A stretch of 64,000 nt of DNA, taken from assembly GCA_016508695.1 (NCBI GenBank), contig VNKQ01000004.1:434001-498000 (forward strand), written 5' to 3'. The notes under the pieces are model-generated. The model was not told the origin of the DNA and did no database searches. It worked only from the letters and a program-made list of their open reading frames with translations. The translations under genes were made by a program, and so were the position numbers. Position 1 is the first letter of the stretch, and each line of letters starts with the position of its first letter. The DNA is from Hyphodiscus hymeniophilus. Its lineage: Eukaryota; Ascomycota; Leotiomycetes; Helotiales; Hyphodiscaceae. Shown one piece after another: positions 23,224 to 36,171 of this stretch.

Positions 23224-24578
23224 TCAATCATCCTTATCCCCAGCAACATCAAAGCATCCAAACACCCTATCCAGGACGTAGATAACTCTCCAATACAAAC
23301 TCGCGTTCGCCAAATCAAATTCCCCGTTGAGTGTCCGTGGCACCGCAGTCCCAATGATATCTGAAGTGAACCAGTTAATCAAGGGTATTTTAGTCAGAAA
23401 CTTCTGGGTATAACTCTGCTGAGGCAACAAAGCTTCCGTTGATGGTAAGAGTTTGATACGCTTCGCTGTGGGGATCTTTGTGCAGAAATCGCTTTCTGGC
23501 GTTGCAGTATTGGCAGGTCCACCAGTAATAGTCGCGCTTGAGGCTGTGACACTTGTGGCTGTGAGAGTGGCGGAGTCGAGGGTTTGTGTTGAAGCTTGGG
23601 AGTCGGGTGGGGAGACATCAAAGATACCACGACGGCGGAGGGTCATATTGGGCGTGGTGGTGGATCGGGACAGCGTTCTGTGACTCCGTGGCGTATCTGG
23701 TTTCTGCTCTCTCTGCGCTGGAATAGCCTCATCAGAAGCCGTAGGTGGGACCCCTCTGTATAGCTCTGCATACACCGTATATCCCAATATCATCTGCGGA
23801 CTGGAATCAACTGCGGCTTCTGCTGCCTCCGCGCTCTCAAACGTAATCTTGATCCAGGTCTCTCCTCCCGCAAATCGGTTGGCTTTCGCTTTCTCTTCCA
23901 ACGTCAAGGGACGCTTTCGCAGGACGGCGGGATCTCGCATATCGGCTTTGAACTTTCGTTGCTCGGGCGGCGGTTCGCGTGGATAGTCTTCGCAGATTTG
24001 GCCACCGATGCGCTCGTACTCTCGTATTGCTGCCCATTGTTGGGTGGCTTTGAAACCGCGCAGTATTACTTCTGTAGGCTCTCTATGGACATATCGTGAT
24101 GCTGGGGCATTGCCATCGGTAGTGTCTGACAGTGAAAGGTTGGGTTGTGAAGCTGAGGCAGGTATGGAGGCTTTGCGCTGCAGTTGGCGCTGTGATGGGT
24201 CAGGAGGTGCTGCGGCTTGTTTTGCAAGGTATTGGGTGAAAATAGCATCGGCAGCTGCGAGAGTTGGGTCTTCCTTCACAACTTTCGTAGCTGCTGGTGT
24301 GTAACTTCGTGAAGTTCTCGAGGAGCGCCGCGTTGATGCCTTTCCAAAGGAGCCTGTCTCCGGGACTACTCTCCGCGACCGCGAGCTCGCTGCTCCATCG
24401 TTGCTAAAACGATCAGCAAAATGGTCCATAGAGAAGGTCTTCCGGCCTCAAAAACATGAATGGGATGCCAGAATATGGATGAAGCTTACCCTGGGAACAG
24501 CATAGCGTAGGGTCTTTGTACTCCGTCTTCCCCTACATATAGCTCATCATCTGGAACGTTGTGGAGTATTAAAGGCAT
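23224..24578 (-). CDS. Nup53/Nup35-type nucleoporin with RRM-like fold
   Basis: Nuclear pore protein of the Nup53/35 family. The main exon (24446-23224) encodes MDHFADRFSNDGAASSRSRR, ETGSFGK with Ser/Arg-rich sequence, then the RRM-like MPPN domain: EPTEVILRGFKATQQWAAIR, GGQICEDYPREPP, GGETWIKITFESAEAAEAAV and LGYTVYAELYRG. A Ser/Thr-rich region and an amphipathic C-terminus (YWRVIYVLDRVFGCF) close it. Upstream, an exon from the ATG at 24578 to 24490 reads MPLILHNVPDDELYVGEDGV and QRPYAMLFP, which looks like the true N-terminus of this protein in filamentous fungi. A 43-nt intron (24489-24447) connects them, but the frames disagree by one base at a GGG run on the splice donor. Without exon 1, translation could start at the ATG at 24429 (401 residues). 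Confidence 0.8.
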
Positions 24579-24940
24579 CCTGATTCCTCAAAAGCTCTCA
24601 GGAATGCGGGTAGGATTGAGGTTAGGTGCAGGTGCCGATAGTTCCAAGAGCCTTGAATTGTTTGGTAAGAGGGATGCTAAATGTGGAAGTGCAAACAAGA
24701 TGTTTCTGATTTGTCGCTTCTCAATAATAATAAGGCACTTCCTCAAAACAGTTCATCACTTCGACGCGATCTCTCAGCCAACCAAGATTTTAGCCGGTCG
24801 ACAGGGATCAGTCAATTAAATCTGGTAGGGGTGAGCTACTAACGTCATATGGCTTTAGACAGCTTCCGAAGCTTCAACCACGCTGCTCCCAAGAGAAAAT
24901 CTAATTCTAACGTCAATTCAACAGACCATCAAATCTCAAG
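24579..24940. promoter_or_regulatory. Divergent nucleoporin / FMP46-like promoter region
   Basis: A 362-bp spacer between the two start codons. No specific element identified. Confidence 0.4.
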
Positions 24941-25486
24941 ATGTTCCGATTTGTACGTATCAAATATCATTTGCGCCTCATGTCTGTATATCTATGATTG
25001 CTAACAGAGCTCAAAAGCATAAAACCCTCGATGTGATCACTCTCTTCCATAAGCCAGCCCTCCCAGCTTCCCTGCGTGTTCACACTCTCCTCAAGCAAGC
25101 CTCTGCCACTGCATCCGAGCATGCCACAGAAGATCAAGCCAGCGATCATTCTCACCAAACACATCCGTCCCGAGCAGAGTTCGAGCTCGACGTAACGGAA
25201 GAGCCTCCAACCTCCGACCAGCTGAAAAGTATCCTGGAATACGTTGGAGCGCAGAAGGCGGGCACGATCATCAAGGGTGCCAAGGATGAAGCGGACGCAA
25301 TGAAGAAATTGAGGGAGAATGCCGACAATCTGAATAGACCTATCGTATGTTGCTCTCCGGTTAAGTCGTTGCAGCTTAGGGGTTGGATGCTAATGAGTGC
25401 AGACCGTCGATTGGGCGAATGGAAGGGCTATTGCAGGAGATAACGAGAGCGAGATCTTGAAGATGGTGAACTCTCTTCCCAAGTAG
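24941..25486 (+). CDS. FMP46-like mitochondrial thioredoxin-fold protein (DUF1687)
   Basis: Putative redox protein of the fungal FMP46 family with a thioredoxin-like fold. Exons 24941-24952 (only MFRF), 25018-25344 and 25403-25486 give 140 residues; introns are 65 and 58 nt. I chose the acceptor at 25017 because it gives the family start MFRFHKTLDVITLFHKPALP in frame; the nearer AG at 25007 leads to a stop. The short N-terminus is basic and hydrophobic, compatible with mitochondrial import. The middle carries a charged His/Ser-rich insert and FELDVTEEPPTSDQLKSILE; the end reads TVDWANGRAIAGDNESEILK. Function in the family is not established, and no CxxC pair is visible. Confidence 0.85.
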
Positions 25487-26490
25487 GGATTTGCACTGTA
25501 ATTGTACGATGATATGATCAGTGAGTGCGATGTTTGTGATTCACGTATTCCACTGCTGCTGTGAGTTGCTACAACGGACGACGACTGTCTGCAAAATTTG
25601 TAATGTGTGTCCATTCTATTATGAGTCCTCTACCCACAAGATACAAAGCGAAATTGTAAATTGACTCTTGCTGTGGGAGAACTGCTTATTGTCTCCTTCT
25701 CGTTCAGATCTCTGTTTCTGAGTGAATGCACTTCAGGTTCTAATTCTAGAGAATGCTATTACAGAATGCTGTTGGAAAGTCTGTGAATATCCAGCAGCAT
25801 GTTGACGCAAGCCCAACACTCAACACTTTGCAATTGCTCAGATAGGCTTGAGTGCATTTATGGCAGAGGGAGATCCATTGCTTGGACAGTCTTCATCCAA
25901 GACCAAGTGTGGAAGGTCAACCACACACATATTGCCTTCTGCAGGTGTGACTTGATTCATAAAATCAATGGAGTCACTATTTCTCAAAGACTCCGTGCTG
26001 ATGTGCCAGCAGCAATTAAACAGCACCAACAATGCGAACCATGAAAAGGAATTCATGAAAAGAACAGTGTAGCAGTTTCGTGGACAAGGCTTCTATTGCT
26101 CTTTTCCTTTGTCGATATGGAATGATACTTAAAGTGAAGTCGTTTGTACTCGCCGTTTTGTACTCGCATCTTGTAGCTTGTCAAGTCGCGACTTCCAACC
26201 TTTCCTCCCTCCTTCCATACTCCACAACCTCCTTTCCAGCACCCTCCTCCCCTTCTCCACTACAACCATTGCTTCTGCTCGGTCGCTGATTGTACCTCTC
26301 CTTTTCTCCTTGGACACGACTTTACGACTTCGCGACCTCTTCGGACTGATTTTCCTCATTCGAGTTTCACCTGACCTTCGCCACGGGTCGCGCACTTTCG
26401 ATATCTTACGACCTTCCTTTCGTTGAGCTCTGAGTATTTACCTTACATGAGCATCGACTTTATCTAAGTCACTTCTGATACATCGACAAG
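25487..26490. promoter_or_regulatory. Promoter and leader of the RRM protein gene
   Basis: One kb of non-coding sequence. From about 26190 the plus strand is pyrimidine-rich (many CCTCC and TTCC blocks), typical of fungal promoters and 5' leaders of well-expressed genes. Confidence 0.45.
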
Positions 26491-29400
26491 ATGACTTCTG
26501 ACAGCCTCCAGTGGACTGCAGACCATATGAAGTCCACCAAGCCTCCCGAGCATTTCTACGTGGTCAATCCCAAACGTCCCTCTACCTTCTCTACCAAAGG
26601 TGGCACGATAGAAAAGCGACAAAACCCATATCCCCCTCCTCCACCCATTGCCCGATCGGATGTCAATACTGATATTCGGCGAAAGGCAGCTTCACTTCGC
26701 GATGAGTTCCCAGAAATTGTCCGCAAGATCGATAAGCCACCAGCTTCTTGGTATGACCTTCACAATTACTTCGATGCAGTTGATCTGTGGCATGAGGGCG
26801 CTGTATTTCTCTACTACGTCTTGAACCACATTGCGAATGAAAATCTGGTCTTGAATAACAACCTGGAGGAGACGAAGGTTGATGAAATTCGCAACTGGGC
26901 TAAGCTTTGGGTAGAGGCTAATGTGAAGAGAGTGATGAGTTATCCTCCTTCACAAGATCTCATCGCGATCTTCGACGAGAGTGAAATGGATTGTATCCAA
27001 GGCTTGGAGCTGCGCCAGGTCGTGCAGCTCAGAAAGGCGTTGGATGATGCTCGGAAGGAGCACGAACACCTTCAGGCTCGTTATGATGAGGAGAGAATGC
27101 AAGCAGAAATGCAGCATATCCATCTGACCCAACAGATGTACCAGCACGATCCTACATTCTACCCTGCCCCACATCCTCACATGCAGAACGGCCTTCCTGT
27201 CCCACCTGGAATGCCAACGGTACAGCAGACGCTTCCTATGGGTGGACGAGTATATTCAATCCCGATGGAGGATTCTGGTCGCAGCCACATGATGTTGAGT
27301 AAGTCTGCAGCACCTCTGCATAGCTACCCTTTGCTAATAATTACTTAGTGCAACCTTCCATGCAACACATGCATGCTGTGCAAGGCATGCCGCCTGGGCA
27401 ACAAGTCGTTCCTCCACATACGCCTCGGCACATACCCTACGAGAAATTGATGGCAAACCGGGGTCATGTTCCTGGCAATGTTGCTCAATCGAACCATGGA
27501 GACTTCCGCCCAGACACCATTCCACCTATGGAGAAGCGAGCACGAGGATTGTCCATTGAGACAGGTCGTAATGGTCGTGGAAGAGGAGGATTCAACAACT
27601 TCGGGCATCAAAATCGATCGAACTACCAAGCCAATGATCGTCGAATTGCTGCTGACCACAACACTCCTCGCGGAAGCCCTTACCGACGTGTTTCACACTA
27701 CCAAGGCCGTCACGATCCAATATATGTCCATGACTCGCAGCGCCCGTCACCACCTTTTGATGGTGAAGCTACGCCAAGAGCTGGTGGTCGAAGTGTTACG
27801 CAAAACAACCAAAGAATGGCCTCCGACCCGTTGAATAATAGAACAGGATTCTCCAATGATGCCCGCCTCTGGCGTGATCCCAACGCAAATTTACCAACAG
27901 ATAGACAACGAACCGTCTCGAAACCACAGGAGATCACAAACATATATGGACCCCAGCCTCCCTTTTGGGGAAATTCACGTGCCTTCATTGCTAACGAAAA
28001 GCCCAATCCGTCTTGTACGTTCTGGTATGAAGGAGAGGTGCAAGGCATAGCTTATCCATTGCAAAGCTCACGTACCGTCTATGTTACGAGATTCCAGCGC
28101 GCAGACTTCGAGACACATGCACTGAAGGATCTCTTTTCGCGATTTGGGCAAGTTGAGTCTATCAACTGTTTGTATACCGGCTACCTCAAAGCTTTCATTG
28201 CGTGAGTGATTCTGCTTCTTGTAACTTGAATTCATCACTAACTATCAAACTCAGATTCACCGAAGGATATGAGAGCTCGGTTGAGGCAGCCATTAATGGA
28301 CTTAATGATTACATGATGCCTTCTGGTGAGAAGCTTATCGTCGGATGTCCTCAGAGTCGGTCAAGATCGGACAGTCAGGCAAGTGATCGTTCTGCTTATA
28401 CGCCAAGATATCGCTCCAATTCTACAGTCCACCGTGACTTCAGTCATCGTGGCACCAATCGCCGTGGCTCTGCTCGACACCAGTCATTGTCCTATAGCGC
28501 ATCAAATTCCTTATCTGATGAGCACTCTCGGGACCCGTCCAACCCTTCTGAAGGTTCCAGTCCAACACGACCCTCGTTGACTGAAGGATTCCAAGCACAA
28601 TTGCAACCAGCACAATCATGTCCGGCTCAACAAGTAGCAGAAAGATTGAATTCAAGTATGGTAGAGGTATTCCAACACCAAGCTGCGATTAAACGTTATC
28701 CCATTCACAACCAAATGCCATTGGGCAATATCGAGAATCGTACTCACCCAAGAAACTTGGCCAACTCCGGAATCGAGCACCCTCATACGGTCATGTCGCA
28801 AGGATCACATGACCGCAAGGAGAACAGTCCTATGAAGAAGGGCTCGGGGAAGAATACACCATTCACCTCTCCAAATAAGAACTCTCCTAAATCCCAAGGC
28901 AGCGATAGTTACCAGAAGAGCTATGTGGGCAAATACAAGAAAAAAGGAAAACAGCAGGCCCGGTAGGCAGAAAATTTGGTCCCTTTTGTACAAGGTTCTG
29001 ACGATGATCTGCAGGTTGAATTATCAGAGTCGTTCGTCCAGCCCTGTCAAGAACAACTTCGATGATATGGTGACCGCTGCACTGGCTTCCGAGGAGAATG
29101 ATCAACTCGAAATATCCCCAGCTAGTGCGCAGAAAGAGGATCCGCCATTGTCCAGTATCCCAATGGTCGATACTCCGAAGATTGATCTTCCGAGACATGG
29201 CACGCCAACGATCGAAAACCCTGCGCTTGATATTCCGAAAGTTGATACCCCAAAGACTAATACTTCAAGCACTGGGACTCCAAAGGCGATCACACCTGAG
29301 GCGGTCACACCGAACCCAAACTCAAAGACCAAGTCCATGGTAGCTGCCAAAATCTCTGATCCGCGAGACTCAACTGTCAGCGCTGCAACGGGTGATAAAG

Positions 29401-30569
29401 AAACTGGGTCAAGTACAAAGGCAGAAAGCATCTTGGCTGGTACCGGATTGCGCGTCGAATGTTCAAGCAGTAATGCTGATAATGCAATCGTCGAGACTAA
29501 GGGACCCGAGGTGGAAGGTCTTCCGACTGAACCCAATGCCGTAGGTCAGAATTCTGCTGCCTCATTTCATCAGGCGGATCCGATCAACGAGCAGCCTCTA
29601 GTGGCTTCCCCAGAGTCAAGAATTAGTGATGGGGAAGCCCATAAATCTGCTGGTGACCCAGATTCATCTATGGATGCTACGTTCTCTCCTTCGGTTTCGG
29701 GGAAGTCTCAAAGCAAGGCCATCCTGGAAGGCGAAGGTGGGTCAAAGTCCAAGAAAAAGAATAAAAAGCAGCAGAAGAGACGAGCCGCCTCCTCCAAGAC
29801 TGTTACAGACCAAGCCGCAGCCCCTCTTAATTCCAAAGATTCTTCGGAAACTCTGAAGTCTTCCTTCATAACTGATTGCTCCGAGCAATTCGTTACTGCG
29901 CGTTCTAGCCCAAATCCAAGCCTGACCTCTGGACCGTCTGATGCTTGCCTTTGCGCCCCTGATACATCCAGAGCCAAGTCCGATGTCGAGGCATTCATAT
30001 CCAGCCCAGCGGATCGCAAGCACCCGGAAGAAACGAAGCATCCCAACCCTGATAGTGGTGCTTCAAATGTCTCGACGCCAAAGTCTACTGTCAAATCAGG
30101 CAAGAAATGTGTCCAGGATCATTCAAAGACAGATAGTAACGCCTCGACGATCAGCACTAGCTCCGTGCGTAAGGCTGATGAGAAGTCGAAGAAGGCTACT
30201 GAGAAGACCAATGAGACTACAAAGCATGAAGTCACGGACTCGCAAGGACTACAGAAGGAAAACCACCGAACATTGCCAGCTGTCAATCTCGACGACTGTA
30301 CGCAATGGCCCACTCTCGTACCCACCAAGACTTCCTCCATGGTCGATACCAAGGCACCTGTTGTTTCTGCTCTTCAGCCTCTCGGTGAGCGCAAGAAGAA
30401 TCCGAACGCTCCCATCATCCCTGTTGTTCCTCTGAACATGCAGCAGCAGCGTCGGCGCCCGTCGTAAGGTTCTTCAACCTACATCCTACTCTCCACTACG
30501 CGCTGACTGCTTCCCCGTAGGATTGATTCGAGGGCATGGCCTATCGTCAAGAAGTGCGACATGAAATGA
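26491..30569 (+). CDS. Large RNA-binding protein with one RRM and disordered tails
   Basis: Exons 26491-27298, 27349-28201, 28255-28962, 29015-30463 and 30521-30569 (introns 50, 53, 52, 57 nt) encode about 1288 residues. I prefer the last splice because it has GTAAGG, a CTGAC branch and CCCCGTAG, and adds IDSRAWPIVKKCDMK; unspliced, the frame stops at 30467. The N-terminal 270 residues are helical, including a coiled coil (RKALDDARKEHEHLQARYDE) then Pro/His/Met-rich sequence. The RRM is near residues 508-590 (RTVYVTRFQRADFETHALKD, LFSRFGQVESI), split by intron 2 at KAFIA/FTEGYESSVEAAING. The rest is low complexity, with TPK/DTPK-like repeats near 29170-29310 and a Lys-rich stretch (SKKKNKKQQKRR). 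Probably a cytoplasmic mRNA-binding protein; I do not recognise a named orthologue. Confidence 0.85.
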
Positions 30570-32178
30570 TTCATAGTAGCAGTATATTTTGGGTCCTGGC
30601 ATTGCTTCATATTGTTGGAGCATCTTTTGTAACTTGGCATTTCCTTCCTTTCTTTCGTTTCTTTCTTTCTCCTTTGAGGATCCGTGGCGAGCTACGATCT
30701 GATGAAATGAAATGGATGGCACATCGTACCTTCTAGCTTTGCGGAATGAATAGACTCTGAAAACCCAACTCGTCGCACTCAATGAGTGGGAACCGATCAT
30801 CATTCGTGGTCGTGGTCGTGATCTCCTCGTCTTTGACATATTTGATATTTTCCTCGAGTGCTAAAGAGTAGAATTGATCGATGTTTCAATCGCTCTATAA
30901 ATCTGAGACTCTCTCCCAGCTCTCATTTCTTATTAGTCTATCCAAAGCTTTGCGTTTGTTCTAGGAGGATCCAGATGGTGGAAGATGTAATGTTCGAGCT
31001 TCACGACCCTGGAGTATAAGACTTCTTCTACTGTATGCTAGTCTCTTCGAGATACAAGAAATGGTCCACAAGGAAACAATCTAAAAATTTAGCCATCTTC
31101 AAACGCTCCCGGGCATCCATCGAACGCCCTTCCCAGGAAATCGGAGTCCAGGAGAGCGGTCTGTTCGAAGAGGTAATAATAGCTCACTCACAGGTACTAT
31201 TACGAGGTTGTGTCCTGGATGTGATTTCGGGATTCTGTGAGATGGAGATGGAGATTTTTGTCGTATGTACCGTTAGTTGTCCCCTTACTGATGTGTGAGC
31301 AATGAAGAGCGCTGCATCAAGATTTTACTGAAATGGAATAGGTATGAAAAGGGAGCAGATTAGCGAGCCGCTTGACGGAACCCCCTTTTCAAAACTCTCT
31401 AGGGAAGACCCACGAGAATACGTACCGGCAGACGGCAGATTGTACTCCGCATCACTCGACTTGAGAGGTTATTGACATTCAGTATCGGTATGTCAAATGA
31501 AACGAGTGCATGAGTCACTAAGCCCTGTTCGTTCTTTGTTATTTGTTTTCACTGCGACGTGCGAGATTGGCCCCGAGGTCGCTTCTCACGGACCGGACGG
31601 CGACTCGTTGGGTCCCATTCAGAGCATGCTGCTGGCCCGTTCCATCCCCGGCTGCATGTTTACTATTAAAGTTTCGCAAATTGACATGGCAGCCTGACAA
31701 GATCATTTCTGTAGCTTTATATTACTTATCGATAATGTTGGACTTCCGACGGCAAGGTCCGCGCATCTTGGCTTCTTTTCCATCTGTTCCTGTCGGCTGG
31801 AAAGCGGAGCTGAGCGTATTCTTGATACAATTTCTGCGATGAAAGGTCTGCGGCAAAATCATCCCGCATTATTGGAGAATGTCTTCGTGACAAATTTTCG
31901 TCCAATTCAATGAAGAAAAGATCCAAGTTCCGGCCACTGAGATATCCTCAAAGTGGATACACGTGATCTCGACAGGGGTTAGAATCACTGCCGCCAAAGC
32001 CGTGATGACGGCGAGAAGGCCCCCTCTCGGAACCACTCTGCCGTCAAGGTTTGTGTTTAGATTCTGCGTTAGTACGGTGCTGGCGGCAATTGATTGACGA
32101 TGTATATATCCACTCCATCTTCCCTCGAAATGGTCTTCGAGATCCACCATTTCGTGAGCCAAGTCCAACAGCCTTTCG
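30570..32178. other. 1.6 kb intergenic region
   Basis: 3' flank of the RRM protein gene and promoter of the DHA1 transporter. Frames at 31035-31298 and 31497-31842 are short and unrecognised. Confidence 0.5.
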
Positions 32179-33900
32179 ATGTCCACACGTACATCAACAA
32201 CATCGCACCCACCCCATGAGGTCAAGGACGAAGAGCCATGGATGACGCCAACTCCTCCGAACGATGAGGAGAACACTCTGCCCTCGAACGAACAACATGA
32301 GAAGGACACAAAAGATCCGAATATAGTTGACTGGGAAGTGGACGACAAGGAAAATCCGAGAAATTGGACAACGGCATACAAGAACTGGATCACCTTCCAA
32401 CTGGGCATGCTAGCACTAGCAGCGAGTCTGGGAACATCGATCATTTCACCAGCGGAAAACACCATTGCAGACTATGTGGGTGTCAGTTCAGAGGTTGGTG
32501 TTTTGAACGTCTCGTTATTTATGTACGTAGGAGTCCATTACCGCCAGTGCAGACTTCCGTTTCACAGGTACAATCGCTGATCATTTTCTCTCATTTAGTC
32601 TCGGGTTTGCATTCGGACCCGTCTTGTGGGCCCCGATTTCTGAAATCTGGGGTCGCAGAATATCGATGCTGCCAGCCATGTTCTGCCTTGGCCTTTTCTC
32701 GATTGGTACTGCGACGAGCAAAAATCCGCAGTCTATCTTCATAACGCGGTTCTTTGGAGGCCTTTTTGGGTCAGCTCCAGTTGCCAATGTTTCAGGAGCT
32801 CTCGGAGATATGTGGAGCCCGCAGGCTAGAGGTACAGCAGTCGTATTCTATGCTATTGCAGTTGTCGGAGGACCAACACTTGGTGAGTACCTGCTGTGGA
32901 GGAGTTGGGATTTTGGCTGACAAAATTTAAGGCCCTACGATTGGATCTGCATTGCTGGTCAATCCCCACTTGGGATGGCGTTGGACGGAATATATTGAGG
33001 CAATCTGGGTGTTTGCGATATTCGCAATGGGAGTCTTCGCATTACCCGAGATGTATGGGCCTGTCCTTCTCAAAAGGAAAGCAGCGCGTCTGCGCAAAGA
33101 GACCGGAAATCAAGCTTTGTACCACCCGCAAGAACGCATAAAGCTGGATTTGAAGAATATTGTCACGAAGCAGTTCTCACGTCCAATTCTCATGCTTTTC
33201 ACTGAGCCGATGGTCACTGCCATCGCATTGTACGCATCATTCGTGTACGGGCTGCTCTTCCTTACCTTGGAGGTCTTCCCCATCGTCTTCGAAGAGCATC
33301 GACATTGGAGTCCTGTCGTGGGATCTTTGCCCTTCTTAGGCTTATTTGTTGGAGTTCTTTCAGCGGTTGGCGTCAACCTCGCGAATCAACCGCGATACAA
33401 AAGAATTTCGGATGCGGCGAATGGTCGACCTGTGCCAGAAGCTAGATTGGCTCCAATGGCCATTGGTGGTATCATTTTTGCCATTGGGCTGTTCTGGTTT
33501 GGTTGGACGGCTAGCAACAAGATCCACTGTAAGTTTCCTGCTTGTTCATCACCATTTTCTAAACATCGCATCCTAACCTCTCTCAGGGATCGTGCCCGTT
33601 CTTGCAACAGTATTCATCGGGGCTGGCTTCAACATCATATTCCAGCAATGCATCAACTTTCTTGTCGATACCTACGCTGTCTACGCTGCTTCTGCGACTG
33701 CAGCAAATACGATCTTACGGAGCTTTCTAGCAGCAGGGTTCCCACTTGTCGCTAAGCCAATGTTCCATAACCTCGGCGTTGGACCTGCAATGTCCATTCT
33801 GGGCGGAATAGCCGCTATTGCCATTCCAGTCCCATTCATATTTATGAAATATGGCCTCAAGCTGAGGAAGATGAGCAAGTTTGCGCCAGTACATGAATGA
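32179..33900 (+). CDS. MFS multidrug transporter, DHA1 (12-helix) family
   Basis: Proton-coupled drug or metabolite exporter of the plasma membrane. Exons 32179-32522, 32599-32882, 32932-33528 and 33587-33900 (introns 76, 49, 58 nt) give 512 residues. A charged N-terminal tail of about 60 residues ends in the family block NIVDWEVDDKENPRNW before helix 1. The first splice restores LFILGFAFGPVLWAPISEIW-GRR, the DHA1 loop 2-3 motif; the second restores GPTLGPTIGSALL, part of the antiporter motif C region; the third restores ASNKIHWIVPVLATVFIGAG. The final helices (LRSFLAAGFPLVAKPMFHNL-GVGPAMSILGG) are also typical. It is convergent with a DHA2 transporter 0.4 kb away. Substrate unknown. Confidence 0.92.
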
Positions 33901-34313
33901 TGAAGAGCATTACATTGAAGCGGATTGTTTGTAGCATTTGAGCGTTTTAATTGAGCGTTTTGAATGTATATAGCCAAAAAATATTGTTCATACCTGTGCG
34001 GCTACATAATACTCGTGCATCATGAGAGCGTCACAATAATGACAATGGAGTCACTTGATGGCGCCATGAAGTTATGGATTTTTATATTATATCTTAATAG
34101 AATCGACTGTCGCGGCAGTCAACCCCCCAGTGCTAATGTTACCTCCTCCATGCAGCATCCTTGTGGTAACGTATTCATAGTCATGAATTATGTATCATGT
34201 CCGACGCGATGCCGCTCATCAGAAATCCAACGCTGAATTGCAACGCTCAAATCTAACCCTCAACCCGGGTAAAGAATGCACCGTCTCCAAACGCCTGACT
34301 TAAAGAGCACGCC
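33901..34313. other. Convergent 3' region between two transporters
   Basis: 413 bp of 3' flanking sequence shared by the DHA1 (+) and DHA2 (-) genes; nothing else seen. Confidence 0.4.
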
Positions 34314-36171
34314 TTAAACAGCATCACTCCCATTTACCCTGGCAGTCCGGAAGCTCTCCATACTCTCATTCACAGCTCCAAAAATTATCATATCGTTCGT
34401 CTTCTTCTCATCGAGATCGTGACGGAAGCCTTGTTCCGTTTCTAGGTCCCTAGTAAGACTTATCTCCGCCGTCCAAATTAAACTTACGATGAACGTGACG
34501 CCAGCGAGGACTGTCATGACGAGCCACACCATTTTGAGACTCTCCACATAAGCCTCGATAACCCTACTCTTCATGACGCCTTCTGCACCGGTGTCGCTCC
34601 ACGCTTTCACAACCTGCACCAGCGCCGATGCATCGCTAGACCATAAGTCCGCATTGGCTCTGTAGGCGGTGGCTAGGATCTGCTTCTTGAAGGAGTTCTG
34701 GAAGATGACGCCGGAGACGGCGACACCGAGCGTCTGGCCAAATGCACGGAAGAAGCTGTACAGGGCGCCCGCGAAGGGGAGGTCTGCGTTCGAGACCGAG
34801 GCGCTGGCTGCGAAGCCCAGTGCCGAGAACAACATGCCCAAGCCGACTCCCGGGACGAGAGACATGAGGATCCATGCTGGCATGCTTGTGTCTTTCTTCA
34901 AGTAGATAAGGAGGCCCATTCCGAGGACGGTGAGGAACCAGCCGACGAATTGGCTCGGACGGTAGCGACCTGTTTTTTTTATGATGAGTCCGACAACTAC
35001 AGCGGCAGGCGCGACGGTGAGTGTGAAAGGCATGACTGCACATCCAGAGCTGATGGGGCTGTAGTTCTTCGCGACTTCGAAGTAAATCGGCATGTAGTAG
35101 AGGAGAGACCAGACGATCAGACCTTGTACGATTGTGCCGATGTACGCGACGATTGCGGTCGGGGTGTTGAACAAGCTCCGGGCTATGAGAGGTATGCGGG
35201 AGATGTAGACTGAGTAAAGCATGAAACCTGTCAGGCTCGCAACGCCGACTATGAGGGGAACGAGCGTCCTCCATGACTGCCACTCATACATCACCCCGCC
35301 CTGAAGAAGTCAGTATGAAGAAGAAAGCAGTCGGACGAATCCTCTTACCCATGTAATGGGGATGAGAAAGCTCGTAGTCGCCGCCACAAACATGAAAGAG
35401 CCAAACCAATCGAATTCGCGTAGCCTGACCCAAAGTGAGCCTTCCTTGAGGTGCAGTCGAAGACAAACGGGGATGCCGATAGCTGCGATGACGCAGAAGG
35501 GAATGTTGAACCAGAAGATCCATCGCCATGTAGTCTTCACTGCTAAAGTGCCTCCGAGGACTGGCCCCAATACTGACCCAATCGCCCATGGTATGGAGAT
35601 GATGTACGCCTGCCACCCCGGTCTCTCGCGGAGAGGGAGCATGTCAGCCAGAATGACATATGTCAGGGCTACAAGCCCCCGCCTCCCACGCCTTGGAAAC
35701 ATCGTCCCACGAGTAGGAGCAGGACGTTGTTGGCAATGGAGCAGATGATAGTCCCGACGGTGAAAACCAATAATGCTGCCAAGACGACTGCCTTACGTCC
35801 AAGGATATTTGAGAACGAAGCCCACGAAGGCTGAAACACGGTGGAGCACCTGTGGTTGTGTGAGTATTTGAAAGTGAGTTGAGGCTGACGTGACTCTTAC
35901 AAGAGGAAACTGGTTCCAATCCAGAAAGCTTGGATAGCTGTCGTGCCCTTCAGGTTTGTGGCGATGGTCTTCAAAGATGATCAGCAGGATGAAAACACTT
36001 TCTGTGCAATGGCTCTCTTACTGATAACGCCACAGCAAGAACGGTGGCATCGACAGCACAGATAAAGTTGATGACACCAAGCGTGAAGAATGTACCATAG
36101 AATCTCCAACCTCTTACGTCTGCAAGAGGCTGCTCGTCTTTTTCCATATCAGAGTCGGTGTCGGTTTGCAT
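34314..36171 (-). CDS. MFS multidrug transporter, DHA2 (14-helix) family, frame broken once
   Basis: Drug or toxin-type exporter with 14 predicted helices. Exons 36171-36022, 35968-35901, 35849-35349 and 35300-34314 (introns 53, 51, 48 nt) would give about 568 residues. The start is uncertain: MQTDTDSDMEKDEQPLADVR at 36171 suits the family, but the frame is open to an ATG at 36399. Family blocks: RGWRFYGTFFTLGVINFICA-VDATVLAVALS, QAFWIGTSFLL, FQPSWASFSNILGRKAVVLA, VGRCFQGVGGGG, then LVALTYVILADMLPLRERPG, WAIGSVLGPVLGGTLAVKTT and WRWIFWFNIPFCV. Between GGGG and LVAL the sequence is one base short, at a run of five C on the plus strand (35676-35680); six would keep the frame. Probably sequence error; otherwise a recent loss. 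Confidence 0.85.
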
